A DNA stretch of 64,000 nt from assembly GCF_000981225.1 (NCBI RefSeq), contig NZ_LAJC01000001.1, positions 1 through 64,000 on the forward strand, given 5' to 3'. Shown here piece by piece: positions 35,779-44,114 of this stretch. The position numbers and the translations under genes were made by a program. This DNA is from Allosalinactinospora lopnorensis. GTDB lineage: Bacteria > Actinomycetota > Actinomycetes > Streptosporangiales > Streptosporangiaceae. Every line of letters begins with the position of its first letter. Positions within the stretch are counted from its first letter, which is position 1. The notes under the pieces are model-generated. The model worked only from the letters and a program-made list of their open reading frames with translations, was not told where the DNA came from and searched no databases.

Positions 35779-37218
35779 TCAGGGAGTTTGTCGCCCCCTT
35801 CCGCCGCCCACCTGCCGCCACCAGCGCAGCAACCGCCGGAGCAGGTCGTCCGGCTGCGACTCCGCCTCCGGTTCCCCGGTCACGGCCGCGGTGTCCTCCA
35901 CCTCGTCCTCCGGCTCCTCCCGGACCGGAACCGGCTCCGGAGCGAACACCACGGGGAGTTCCTCCAGCCCGCGCGGGAAGACCTCGGGGCGCCAGCGCAG
36001 CTCCTCCGGAGCAACGGCCAGCCGGATCCCGGTGAGGCGGGCGAGCAGCCGCTCGACCCCGATGTGCACGATCCGGGCCGCCACCGACTGCGCCGGACAG
36101 CGGTGCTCCCCCGCGCCCCACATGAGGTGGGCGTTGTTGTGCCCGGAGGGAAGGGGCGACTCGCCGGAGCCGCGGCGCTCACCGAGCCGGGGGTCGGCGT
36201 GCGCCGCGGCGAACCCGATGACCAGGGGCTCCCCCTCGGCGATCCGGGTTCCGGCGAGTGTGACGTCCCGGGTCGGGAACCGCGCCGCCAGCACCTGCAT
36301 CGGCGGCTCGGTCCAGATGACGTGGTTGACGACCTCCTCCAGCAGGAGGCCTCCAGCGGTGTAGTCCCGCGCCACATCGCGGTCGACGAGCAGCTCACGC
36401 AGTACGTTGCCCAGGAGGTTGGCCGTGGGCTGGTACGCCGCGCCCGCGAGCAGTACGAGCTGGTCGGCCATCTCCTTGTCGGTCAGCCCTTCGGGGTGCC
36501 GCATCATCCAGCTGGGCAGGTCGCCGCCGGGCGCCTTCCTCTTCCGCTGGACCAGACCGCCGAAGTAGTTGCGCATCTGCACGACGGCCTCGGCGCCTGT
36601 GGCGCCGTCATTGCTCCACAGGGCGGAGGAGAGCTCGCCGAGGACGTAGCCGTAGGTGTCCGACAGGCCGAAAAGGCGGTTCATCAGCATGGCCGGGAGC
36701 AGGGCGGCGTACTCTCCCATCAGGTCGGTCCGGCCCTGTGCGCAGAAGCCGTCGATGAGCCGGTCGGCGACCTCGGTGGCGTCATCGCGCAACCGCTTAT
36801 CGGTGAGCCGGGACAGCGCGTCGTTGATCGGCGCGATCAGCCGCGCGTGCTCGGCCCCGTCAGCGTAGAGCGCGCTGGCGCGGTAGCCCATCGTCGGGCG
36901 GAGCCCCTCGTTGAGCTCCCGGCGGCCGTCGCGGATCTCGTTCCAACGGCGGGTGTCGCGCGAATAGGTGTTCCAGTCCCGCAGCACCTCCAGGTTCTCC
37001 TGGTAGCCGAGAACCAGCCAGGCGACGAGGTCGGGTTCCAGCCGCACCGGGGCGACCTGGCCGAAGCGGGAACGCAGAGACTCCCAGAGGTTCTCCCGAT
37101 CGTTCTGCTGGACGTACTCGTACAGCGGGACGGCCTCGCTCTCCAGGGGGCACTGCCGGGGGGTGTCGGGTGGGTGATCCGTCAACGTTGCGCTCGCAAA
37201 CTTCAGCGGACAGGACAT
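35779..37218 (-). CDS. Cytochrome P450, CYP157-like, lacking the K-helix ExxR motif
   Basis: About 479 residues. The heme-binding loop HLMWGAGEHRCPAQSVAARIVHIGVERLLARL keeps the proximal Cys, and the I-helix is LVLLAGAAYQPTANLLGNVL. Where the K-helix ExxR should precede the WxxPP element, the sequence is EEVVNHVIWTEPPM, so Glu and Arg are Asn and Ile. Loss of ExxR is the known peculiarity of the actinomycete CYP157 family (EQSLW in the Streptomyces coelicolor member), whose genes usually sit in conservons next to a CvnD GTPase and a CYP156. The tail after the P450 fold is Glu/Pro/Val-rich and then basic (LLRRLLRWWRQ), an unusual extension. No conservon genes adjoin it, although an orphan CvnD lies 23 kb away. 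Heme protein with unknown substrate. Confidence 0.88.
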   Translation of the reverse strand: MSCPLKFASATLTDHPPDTPRQCPLESEAVPLYEYVQQNDRENLWESLRSRFGQVAPVRLEPDLVAWLVLGYQENLEVLRDWNTYSRDTRRWNEIRDGRRELNEGLRPTMGYRASALYADGAEHARLIAPINDALSRLTDKRLRDDATEVADRLIDGFCAQGRTDLMGEYAALLPAMLMNRLFGLSDTYGYVLGELSSALWSNDGATGAEAVVQMRNYFGGLVQRKRKAPGGDLPSWMMRHPEGLTDKEMADQLVLLAGAAYQPTANLLGNVLRELLVDRDVARDYTAGGLLLEEVVNHVIWTEPPMQVLAARFPTRDVTLAGTRIAEGEPLVIGFAAAHADPRLGERRGSGESPLPSGHNNAHLMWGAGEHRCPAQSVAARIVHIGVERLLARLTGIRLAVAPEELRWRPEVFPRGLEELPVVFAPEPVPVREEPEDEVEDTAAVTGEPEAESQPDDLLRRLLRWWRQVGGGRGRQTP

Positions 37219-37422
37219 GCGGGGAAAATGAGATTAGCGTCACGTTTCCCCCCAAGCCAAGACAACACTCCTGGTCCTGCCTTGGCTCTTCGCGGACAAC
37301 CGGCGACACAGCGTGTAGATTCCAGGGCGATATTCGGATACACGTCTACCCGCACCCGGCCGGTCTGGTAGAGCCAGCACCAGACCGCCCCCGCGCGCGG
37401 CACCCCCGGAGGAATCCCCCGC

Positions 37423-39027
37423 ATGCCGACCGACCGCCCCCTCCTCCGCTCCCCCCGTCCCAGTCCGCGCCGCCCGGCGACGGCTTTCACGCTCTCCGCG
37501 CTCACGGCGACCGCCCTCCTCGCCCCTATGGCGGCGCCCGCCGCGGCCGACACCGCCGACGGCGTGGAGGACCTGCGCAAGGACATCGACGCCCTGCTGG
37601 ACGACCCCGCTCTGGAGGGCGCCACCTCCGGCGTCCTGGTGGGCAGCCTGGACACCGGCGACGTGCTCTACGGGCGCGACGACGCCGTACCGCTGATCCC
37701 CGCCTCCAACACGAAGCTGCTCACATCGGCCGCCGCCCTGGACGTCCTCGACACCGACCACACCTTCAGCACCACCGTCTCCGCCTCGGAGGAGCCCGTC
37801 GGCGGCGTCGTCATCGGTGACCTCTACCTGACCGGAACCGGCGACCCCAGCCTCACGAGCGACGCCTTCGACCGGCTCGCCGCCGACGTCGCCGACAGCG
37901 GCGTGAGCGAGGTGACCGGGGACCTGCTGGCCGACGACACCTGGTTCGACTCCGAGCGCCTCCCCGAGGACTGGGAGACCGAGGACGAGCCCTACTACTA
38001 CGGGGCGCAGATCTCCGCGCTGACCGTGGCCGCCAACGAGGACCTCGACACCGGTGTCGTCAACGTCACCGCGGCCCCGGGGGAGACCGAGGACGAGCCC
38101 GTCGACGTGCGCCTGGCGCCGGCGGGCGACAACCTCGACCTCACGAACAACGCGAGTACGGGGCCGCCCGGCAGCGCCTCGACCGTGGACGTCACCCGCG
38201 AACTGGGGACCAACCGGTTCACCGCCGCGGGTTCCCTGCCCGCGGGTGGGGAGGACTTCAGGACCCTGCGCACCGTCCACGAACCCACCGACCATGCCGC
38301 CCATCTCTTCGCCGATTCCCTTGAGGACAACGGGGTGAAGGTGCACGGCGGCGTCGACCGCGGTACCGAGCCCGAGGGCGCCGAAGAGCTCGCCGGCCGC
38401 GAGTCGGCGGAACTGGGCGACCTGCTCGTCCCGCTAATGAAGCTCTCGAACAACGGCCACGCCGAGATCCTGGTCAAGTCGATGGGCCGGGAAGCGGCCG
38501 GCGAGGGCGGCTGGAAGACCGGCCTCGCCGAGGTGGAGGCGGCACTCGGCCGGATCGGCGTCGACCTCGAAGAGGGGGAACTGCACGACGGATCGGGCCT
38601 GGCCCGCACCAACCTGCTCACCGCCGGCACCGTCACCGGCGTCCTGGAAGCCGTCCGCGGCGAACCCTGGGCGGAGGTCTGGACGGAGTCGCTGCCCGTC
38701 GCCGGTGCCGAGGACCGCATGGTCGGCGGCACGCTCAGCCAGCGCATGCGCGGCACGGCGGCCGAGGGCAACGTGCGCGCCAAGACCGGGACACTGAGCG
38801 GGGTCAGCGCGCTGTCCGGCTACGTCACCGGTGCCGACGGGGAGGAACTGGTGTTCGCCATCATCAACAACGACTACGAGAGCGCCGCTCCCCGCGACCT
38901 CCAGGACGCCATCGCCGTCCGGCTGGCCGAGTTCTCCCGCGACAGCGGCGCGGGCGTCCAGCGCGAACCCCTTCCGCTGAACGCACCGGACGACGGGCTC
39001 GAATGCACCTGGGCCGAAACCTGCTGA
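37423..39027 (+). CDS. dacB: D-alanyl-D-alanine carboxypeptidase/endopeptidase (PBP4, S13)
   Basis: About 534 residues, GGAGG upstream of the ATG at 37423. A signal peptide follows a basic Pro-rich start (TAFTLSALTATALLAPMAAPAAA). The class C PBP motifs are intact: SxxK in LIPASNTKLLTSAAALDVL, SxN in LMKLSNNGHAEILVKSMG and KTG in VRAKTGTLSGVSALSGYV. The S13 insert (VVIGDLYLTGTGDPSL ... GDLLADDTWFD) is present. It trims pentapeptides or cleaves cross-links in peptidoglycan outside the membrane. The C-terminus ends ECTWAETC with two Cys. It is divergent from the P450 gene. Unlike the PBP at 48 kb its active site is complete. Confidence 0.94.
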   Translation: MPTDRPLLRSPRPSPRRPATAFTLSALTATALLAPMAAPAAADTADGVEDLRKDIDALLDDPALEGATSGVLVGSLDTGDVLYGRDDAVPLIPASNTKLLTSAAALDVLDTDHTFSTTVSASEEPVGGVVIGDLYLTGTGDPSLTSDAFDRLAADVADSGVSEVTGDLLADDTWFDSERLPEDWETEDEPYYYGAQISALTVAANEDLDTGVVNVTAAPGETEDEPVDVRLAPAGDNLDLTNNASTGPPGSASTVDVTRELGTNRFTAAGSLPAGGEDFRTLRTVHEPTDHAAHLFADSLEDNGVKVHGGVDRGTEPEGAEELAGRESAELGDLLVPLMKLSNNGHAEILVKSMGREAAGEGGWKTGLAEVEAALGRIGVDLEEGELHDGSGLARTNLLTAGTVTGVLEAVRGEPWAEVWTESLPVAGAEDRMVGGTLSQRMRGTAAEGNVRAKTGTLSGVSALSGYVTGADGEELVFAIINNDYESAAPRDLQDAIAVRLAEFSRDSGAGVQREPLPLNAPDDGLECTWAETC

Positions 39028-39107
39028 CGTCCGGCCCGTCCGCGCTCCCATCGGAGCACCGCTGCGGGGACGGGTGGCCGCCGGCTACGCGTTCCCGCGG
39101 GCCGGCG

Positions 39108-39518
39108 TCACGTCTGCTCCCGTGCCGCGGTGACGTCCATCCAGACGGCCTCCCAAAGGTGCCCGTCGGGATCCTGGAAACTCCGCGAGTACATGAACCC
39201 CTCGTCGATCGCGCCGATCGAGGGCTGCCCGCCCGCCGCCAAGGCCTTGTCGACCAGCTCGTCGACCTCTTCCCTGCGGTCGACCCCCACCGCCAGGATC
39301 GCCTCCGTCCCCCTTGTGGCGTCGACCAGTTCCTTCTTGGTGAACGAACTGAAGAACGACTCTTTCAGCAGCATGGCGTAGATGTCGTCGCCGATGATCA
39401 CGCACGTGGCGTTCTCGTCCGAGAACTGCGGATCGGTGGAGAAGCCGAGTTCGGTAAAGAAGTCGATCGATCTGCCGAGGTCCTTGACCGGGAGATTGAC
39501 GAAGATCTTCGTGGACAT
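39108..39518 (-). CDS. VOC (glyoxalase/extradiol dioxygenase fold) family protein
   Basis: 136 residues from ATG 39518 (MSTKIFVNLPVKDLGRSIDFFTELGFS). Two beta-alpha-beta-beta-beta modules are recognisable, ending in FMYSRSFQDPDGHLWEAVWMDV. The family covers lactoylglutathione lyase, fosfomycin and bleomycin resistance proteins and many unassigned members; the sequence type with FFTELGFSTDPQFSDENATCVIIGDDIYAMLL belongs to the common lactoylglutathione-lyase-like small proteins without a known reaction. Metal ligands His/Glu are only partly evident. Stand-alone gene converging with dacB. Confidence 0.9.
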   Translation of the reverse strand: MSTKIFVNLPVKDLGRSIDFFTELGFSTDPQFSDENATCVIIGDDIYAMLLKESFFSSFTKKELVDATRGTEAILAVGVDRREEVDELVDKALAAGGQPSIGAIDEGFMYSRSFQDPDGHLWEAVWMDVTAAREQT

Positions 39519-39683
39519 GGGATTTCTCGTTTCACGTGTCGCTCCCCGGATCCAGGCCGGATCCGCGCACAGCCTCAGCCTGCGTACAGCGGCCGGGGTT
39601 TGTAAATAAACACTCCTCTTCGGATTCACAGCCTCCGGTCAAAACGTGAGAAACAGCCCGTCTCCGACGTAGGCTGGGGCCCG

Positions 39684-40601
39684 ATGAGCACCGCTACGTC
39701 GCGCCCGGCCCGTTCCGCCGCCCGTTCGTGGCCCCTCCTGCGGCAGGACGAGTGGACCGATCGCGAAAACCGGCACCGCGAGCGCGTGGACGCGCTGCTC
39801 GAAAGCCATCTGCACCGGCGCCGGCGCGGAATCGCGCACCCGGTCGAGGACTTCCTGTTCACCTACTACAGCCATCGCCCGGCCCAGCTGCGCCGCTGGC
39901 ACCCGGGGGCGGGCGCCGGCCTCGCGGGCGAGGCGGCGCGGGTCCGGCTCGGCGACCCCTGGTACACCGAGCTCCCCGGCGGCGGGGTGGCGCTCGATGC
40001 CCCGTCCTTCCTGAGCAGGCGCGGATCCACCGTGTCCTTCGTGTCGTCCCTGCTGCGCGCGGTGCGCGCCCGCCCCGCCCACCTCGGCTGCTTCGGGCTG
40101 CACGAGTGGGCGATGGTCTACCGGCTCTCCTCCAATGACGTCCGCCATTCCCAGGTGCCGCTGCGACTGGGCCCGGAGGAGACCGACCGCGTCGTGGAGT
40201 CGCACCAGATCCGCTGCTCGCACTTTGACGCGTTCCGGTTCTTCACCGAGGAGGCGCGGCCCCTCAACCGGCTGCGGCCCACCCGCGAGGGGCAGGCGCG
40301 GATGGACCAGCCGGGCTGCCTGCACGCGACCATGGACCTGTACAAGTGGGCCTACAAACTCACCCCGGCAGTGCCGGGCGAGCTCGTGGTCGACTGCTTC
40401 AAACTCGCCCGGGACGTCCGCGAGCTCGACATGCGCGCCTCCCCCTACGACCTGAGGGAGTACGGCTACACCCCGGTCGCGATCGAGACCCGCGAGGGCA
40501 AGGCGCAGTACGCGGCGGCCCAGAAGCGCTTCGCGGAACGGGGGGCCGAACTCCGTACCCGGCTGCTGGAGGTCTGCCGGCTACTGGAGGAGCAGGGCTA
40601 G
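39684..40601 (+). CDS. Actinobacterial protein annotated as 3-methyladenine DNA glycosylase
   Basis: 305 residues. HPVEDFLFTYYSHRPAQLRRWHPG, HLGCFGLHEWAMVYR, ESHQIRCSHFDAFRFFTEEARPLN and QPGCLHATMDLYKWAYKLTPAVPGELVVDCFKLARDVRELDMRASPYDL are the conserved blocks of a family widely labelled 3-methyladenine DNA glycosylase in actinobacteria. I know of no experiment proving this activity and see no helix-hairpin-helix or AlkA/Tag signature, so the functional label should be taken with reserve. The conserved His/Glu/Asp/Cys residues suggest an enzyme. It is a single gene with no DNA-repair neighbours and ends before a hairpin. Confidence 0.8.
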   Translation: MSTATSRPARSAARSWPLLRQDEWTDRENRHRERVDALLESHLHRRRRGIAHPVEDFLFTYYSHRPAQLRRWHPGAGAGLAGEAARVRLGDPWYTELPGGGVALDAPSFLSRRGSTVSFVSSLLRAVRARPAHLGCFGLHEWAMVYRLSSNDVRHSQVPLRLGPEETDRVVESHQIRCSHFDAFRFFTEEARPLNRLRPTREGQARMDQPGCLHATMDLYKWAYKLTPAVPGELVVDCFKLARDVRELDMRASPYDLREYGYTPVAIETREGKAQYAAAQKRFAERGAELRTRLLEVCRLLEEQG

Positions 40602-40614
40602 CGCAGCGCCTCGG

Positions 40615-40656
40615 CGCCGCGCCGACAACGCCGCGGAATCGCCGGACGGCGCGGCG
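40615..40656. terminator. Candidate bidirectional terminator
   Basis: CGCCGCGCCG (40615-40624) and CGGCGCGGCG (40647-40656) pair perfectly around a 22-base loop, filling the 62-base gap between two converging genes. Confidence 0.5.
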
Positions 40657-40663
40657 GCCTCCT

Positions 40664-41428
40664 CTAGCCGAGGAAGGCCGAGACCGCCGCGTGGAAGTCG
40701 GCCGGCGACACCGCCGGACGGTCGTTCTCCCGCGTCGCCTCGCGGAGGGGGCGCAGGGCCGCGGCCACGGCCTGCTTCGCGGCCCGGACCGCCTCGGGCG
40801 GCTGGTCGGCTATGCGGGCCAGAACGGTCTCCGTTCGCTCGGCCAGCTCGCTCGCGGGCACGATCTGGTCAACGAGGCCGGCGGCGACCGCGTCCCGGGC
40901 GTTGAACAGCCGTCCCGTGTAGAGCAGCCGCCGGGCCACCGAAGGCCCGGCGAGCGCGACCAGCCGCGCCGCGAACGAGGGGCTGGCCAGGATTCCCAGC
41001 CGGGCGATCGGCATCCCGATCCGGGCGGAGTCGGCCATGTACCGCAGGTCACAGGCGAGTGCGAGCTGACATCCCGCGCCCGCCGCGACCCCGCGGAGCT
41101 CGGCCACCACCGGCACGGGGCACTCCTCCACCGCGCGGAAGGCCGCCTCCATCCGCGCGAACGAGTCCTCCACCGCCTCCGGATCCGACTCGGTACCGAC
41201 CCATTCGGTCATGTCCGATCCCGCGCAGAACGTCCTTCCCCGTCCGCGGATCACGACCACGCGGACGTGGTCGTCATGGCTGAGTTCGCGGACGGCCTGT
41301 TCCACGCTGCTCCACCCGGCGCCGCTGAGGGCGTTGTGCCTGGCCCCGTTGCCGATGGTGATCCGCGCGATCCTCTCGGCGGCGTGCACCTCGACGAGCG
41401 GGGCGGCCTCCCCGATCTCGGTGTTCAC
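40664..41428 (-). CDS. Enoyl-CoA hydratase/isomerase family protein
   Basis: About 254 residues from a GTG whose first bases overlap the TGA of the upstream CoA-transferase gene (GTGA), a sign of translational coupling. Crotonase-fold landmarks are HNALSGAGWSSVEQAV, VVVIRGRGRTFCAGSDMTEW (oxyanion hole), AELRGVAAGAGCQLALACDLRYMADSARIGMPIARLGI and GRLFNARDAVAAGLVDQIVP. In place of the two catalytic Glu of true hydratases the sequence has Ala-Gly-Cys at the first and Leu-Gly at the second, so a hydration activity is doubtful; isomerase, hydrolase or other crotonase chemistry is possible. It forms an operon with the CaiB-type transferase under the divergent FadR-like regulator. Confidence 0.9.
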   Translation of the reverse strand: MNTEIGEAAPLVEVHAAERIARITIGNGARHNALSGAGWSSVEQAVRELSHDDHVRVVVIRGRGRTFCAGSDMTEWVGTESDPEAVEDSFARMEAAFRAVEECPVPVVAELRGVAAGAGCQLALACDLRYMADSARIGMPIARLGILASPSFAARLVALAGPSVARRLLYTGRLFNARDAVAAGLVDQIVPASELAERTETVLARIADQPPEAVRAAKQAVAAALRPLREATRENDRPAVSPADFHAAVSAFLG

Positions 41429-42642
41429 CGGACCACCCCTCGCTCCCGCATCCGGGCCATCTGGTCCTCCCCCGCGCCCAGTGCGCCCAGGATGTCGGCC
41501 GTGTGCTCCCCGTGGCGGGGCGGTGCCGTGCGGACCTGCGGCGGGCTGGCCGACAGCTTGACCGGCGACCCGACCGCGCGCACGGTTCCGGCCTCGGTGT
41601 GCTCCACCTCGGTCACCATGTCCCGGGCGATGACCTGGGGGTGCTGGAGCGCCTGCTCGACGTTGTTGATCGGCCCGGCCGGGACCCCCGCCTCGGACAG
41701 GCGCGCGGTCCACTCCTCGGCGGTGCGCGCGGAGAGGGCCTCCTCGATCAGCGGTACCAACGCGTCGCGGTTGCGCACCCGGTCGGAGTTGCCGGCGAAC
41801 CTCGGTTCGTCGACCAGGTGGGCCAGCCCTACCGTTTCGGCGAAGCGCCGCCACAGCCCGTCGTTGCCCGCGGCGACCATGATCTGCCGATCGGCGGCCG
41901 GGAACGCCTGGTAGGGCACGATCGACGGATGTGCCGCGCCGTAGCGCTCGGGGACCTCGCCGCTGGCGAAGTACCCCGCGGCGACGTAGGTGAGCCAGGC
42001 GATCTGGCCGTCCAGCAGGGAGACGTCGACCCACTGCCCGCGCCCGGTCCGCTCCCGCTCGCGCAGTGCGGCCAGCAGGCCGATCGCGGCCCACATGCCG
42101 GCGGCGAGATCGGCACCGGACACCCCGATGCGCACCGGGGGCCTGTCTGGCTCCCCGGTCACGCTCATGATGCCGGAGAGCGCCTGGGCGATGGCGTCGT
42201 AGCCCGGCTGCGCGCTGTACGGACCGGTCTGGCCGTAGCCGCTGATGGAGGCGTACACCACGCCGGGGTTGTCGGCCGACACCTGCTCGTAGCCGAGGCC
42301 GAGCCGCTCCGCTGTCCCGGGCCGGAAGTTCTCCACGACGACATCGGCGGTGCGGGCCAGATTCCGCACCAGCTCGGCGCATTCGGGATCCTTCAGGTCG
42401 ACGGCGATTCCGCGCTTGTTCCGGTTGACACCGAGGAAGTAGGCGGCGTCCTCACCCTGGAACGGCGGCCCCCATCCCCGGGTGTCGTCACCGTTGCGGG
42501 GGTCCTCCACCTTGATCACATCGGCGCCCAGATCGGCCAGGGCCATCGTGCAGAACGGGCCGGACAGGATGCGGGAGATGTCCAGCACGCGGAGACCACC
42601 CAGGGCTCCGCCGTGTTCCAACCAGGGCGAGCGCTGCGACAT
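41425..42642 (-). CDS. CaiB/BaiF (class III) CoA-transferase
   Basis: About 405 residues from ATG 42642 with GGAGGA upstream. GGLRVLDISRILSGPFCTMALADLGADVIKVEDPRNGDDTRGWGPPF, NRNKRGIAVDLKDPECAELV, DVVVENFRPGTAERLGLGYEQV and ISGYGQTGPYSAQPGYDAIAQALSGIMSVTGEPDRPPVRIGVSGADLAAGMWAAIGLL are the family blocks; the catalytic Asp lies in the last (GYDAIAQA). These enzymes transfer CoA between organic acids, for instance succinyl, oxalyl, carnitine or mesaconyl CoA. The partner crotonase gene overlaps by four bases. Together with the divergent FadR-type regulator they form a small organic-acid catabolic unit of unknown substrate. Confidence 0.93.
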   Translation of the reverse strand: MSQRSPWLEHGGALGGLRVLDISRILSGPFCTMALADLGADVIKVEDPRNGDDTRGWGPPFQGEDAAYFLGVNRNKRGIAVDLKDPECAELVRNLARTADVVVENFRPGTAERLGLGYEQVSADNPGVVYASISGYGQTGPYSAQPGYDAIAQALSGIMSVTGEPDRPPVRIGVSGADLAAGMWAAIGLLAALRERERTGRGQWVDVSLLDGQIAWLTYVAAGYFASGEVPERYGAAHPSIVPYQAFPAADRQIMVAAGNDGLWRRFAETVGLAHLVDEPRFAGNSDRVRNRDALVPLIEEALSARTAEEWTARLSEAGVPAGPINNVEQALQHPQVIARDMVTEVEHTEAGTVRAVGSPVKLSASPPQVRTAPPRHGEHTADILGALGAGEDQMARMRERGVVR

Positions 42643-42690
42643 GCGGATTCCGTCCTCCAATTAAGGTGGATGAGTGGGTCATCCAGTAGT

Positions 42691-42730
42691 GGTTCAGCCA
42701 GTCAACCAGCTGACCAGTGGACTGTCAGCT
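42691..42730. promoter_or_regulatory. Candidate FadR-type operator between divergent caiB and gntR genes
   Basis: AGCTGAC (42708-42714) and GTCAGCT (42724-42730) are perfect 7-base inverted arms with a 9-base centre. Next to it GGTT (42691-42694) and AACC (42704-42707) give a shorter dyad. They lie in the 123-base divergent intergenic space, where a local GntR regulator would act on both promoters. Confidence 0.6.
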
Positions 42731-42765
42731 TGCTATCCTGATTCCCGGCCTGTCAAGGGGGTTAG

Positions 42766-43476
42766 GTGTCCGTCTCCGATTCATTCCGTCCTGCTGTACG
42801 TTCACGACTTTACGAACAGGTGATCGACCAGCTGCGAGAACACGTCACCGCTGCGGGACTGAAAAGCGGCGACAAGCTGCCCTCCGAACGCGAGCTGGCT
42901 GAACGGATCGGCGTGAGCCGGGCCTCGATCAAACAGGCGATCGTCGTCCTCGAAGTCCAGGGGCTGGTGGAGATCCGGCACGGCGGCGGCACCTACCTGC
43001 GCACGGACAGCCTGAGCCCCGAACCGATCGCGACGCTGGTCGAGCGGAAACGCCGGCTGCCCGACGTACTCGACGCGCGCGAGGCCCTGGAGACCAAACT
43101 CGCCGAGCTGGCCGCCATGCGCCGAACCGAGGAGGACATCGCCGAGCTCGACGCGGCCCTGGACTCGATGCGCACGGAGATCGCCGCCGGGGCACTCGGC
43201 GAGGAGAGCGACCACCGGTTCCACGCCGCCGTGACCACCGCCGCACGCAACGATCTGCTCGCCGAGTTCATGCGGGAGATCGCCGGGCAGATCGCGGAGA
43301 GCCGGCACGAGTCCCTGCAGCAGCCCGACCGCCCGCAGCAGTCGCTGGGCCAGCACCAGCGGATCGCCGAGGCGATCCGCCGGCAGGACCCCGAGGAGGC
43401 GGTGGCCGCCATGCGCGCCCACCTGCGGACTGTCAGCCGGGTACGGCTTCTCACCTGGCACCCCGAGGAGAGCTGA
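42766..43476 (+). CDS. GntR family regulator, FadR subfamily
   Basis: 236 residues from a GTG with AAGGGGG upstream. The winged helix-turn-helix is RSRLYEQVIDQLREHVTAAGLKSGDKLPSERELAERIGVSRASIKQAIVVLEVQGLVEIRHGGGTYL; the C-terminal all-helical FCD domain follows (DVLDAREALETKLAELAAMR ... DHRFHAAVTTAARNDLLAEFMREI ... HQRIAEAIRRQDPEEAVAAMRAHL), with the metal-site Asp and His residues in DHRFH and HQRI. FadR-type repressors sense organic acids. Divergent from caiB-crotonase with a palindrome between, it most likely represses that operon until its substrate or product accumulates. Confidence 0.92.
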   Translation: MSVSDSFRPAVRSRLYEQVIDQLREHVTAAGLKSGDKLPSERELAERIGVSRASIKQAIVVLEVQGLVEIRHGGGTYLRTDSLSPEPIATLVERKRRLPDVLDAREALETKLAELAAMRRTEEDIAELDAALDSMRTEIAAGALGEESDHRFHAAVTTAARNDLLAEFMREIAGQIAESRHESLQQPDRPQQSLGQHQRIAEAIRRQDPEEAVAAMRAHLRTVSRVRLLTWHPEES

Positions 43477-43625
43477 CCCGCCCGGCGGGCGTATGGCCGG
43501 GCACACCGCCACGATCCGCCGCACCGGCGGGGGCGCAGCATAGCGCCCGCCCCATTGACCGCTGCGCGGCGAGACGCCACGCTGGTCACCGCACGGCGCC
43601 CGGCCCCGGAGGCGAAGGCAATTGC

Positions 43626-44096
43626 ATGTCCGGCTATGAGCTCGGAAGTCTGACCGCGGTCTCAGTGTTCGAGGACTTTCCCGGCGACCCCGCGTACTGC
43701 CCCGAGGCGCGCCGGCTGGTCCGCACGGCGCTGAAGGACCACCCGCGCATCCTCGACGACGCCGAACTCGTCGTCTCCGAGTTGTTCGGCAACGCCTGCC
43801 GGCACACCCGCAGCGGGGAGGGCGGCACACTGAGCGTAAGCGTGAGCGCCCTGGTCACCGGCTTGGCCGTGATCTCCGTGACCGACCAGGGCCCCAAGTA
43901 CGACGACCGGGCCGCCGCGCACGACCCCGTGCCGCGGCTCAACCCACCGGACCCGGCCACCGGGGGATGGCGGGGGCTGCACCTGGTGACCGATGTGGCC
44001 GACGACTGGGGCTACGACGAGAACGAGAACGAAGGGCTCACCGTCTGGGCCGTCTTCGAGTCCCCCGTCCTCGCCCCCGCCCACCTGCTGGGCTGA
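43626..44096 (+). CDS. RsbW-like ATP-binding protein (HATPase_c_2)
   Basis: 156 residues, ribosome site GGAGGCGAAGG before ATG 43626. N-box ILDDAELVVSELFGNACRHTRSGEGG, G1 box LAVISVTDQGPKYDDR, and G2-like GGWRGLHLVTDVADDWGYDE identify the anti-sigma-kinase type ATPase. It is the second such protein in the window. Its D/E-rich C-terminal half and short N-terminus suggest a single-domain regulator that sequesters or phosphorylates a sigma or STAS protein encoded elsewhere. Confidence 0.87.
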   Translation: MSGYELGSLTAVSVFEDFPGDPAYCPEARRLVRTALKDHPRILDDAELVVSELFGNACRHTRSGEGGTLSVSVSALVTGLAVISVTDQGPKYDDRAAAHDPVPRLNPPDPATGGWRGLHLVTDVADDWGYDENENEGLTVWAVFESPVLAPAHLLG

Positions 44097-44114
44097 GACC
44101 GCGAGGCCGCGGCC

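Noticed and set aside
40664-42382. A 572-residue fusion reading through into the crotonase gene
   Set aside because: The upstream half is the out-of-frame complement phase of the CaiB gene; the GTGA overlap shows the true start at 41428.
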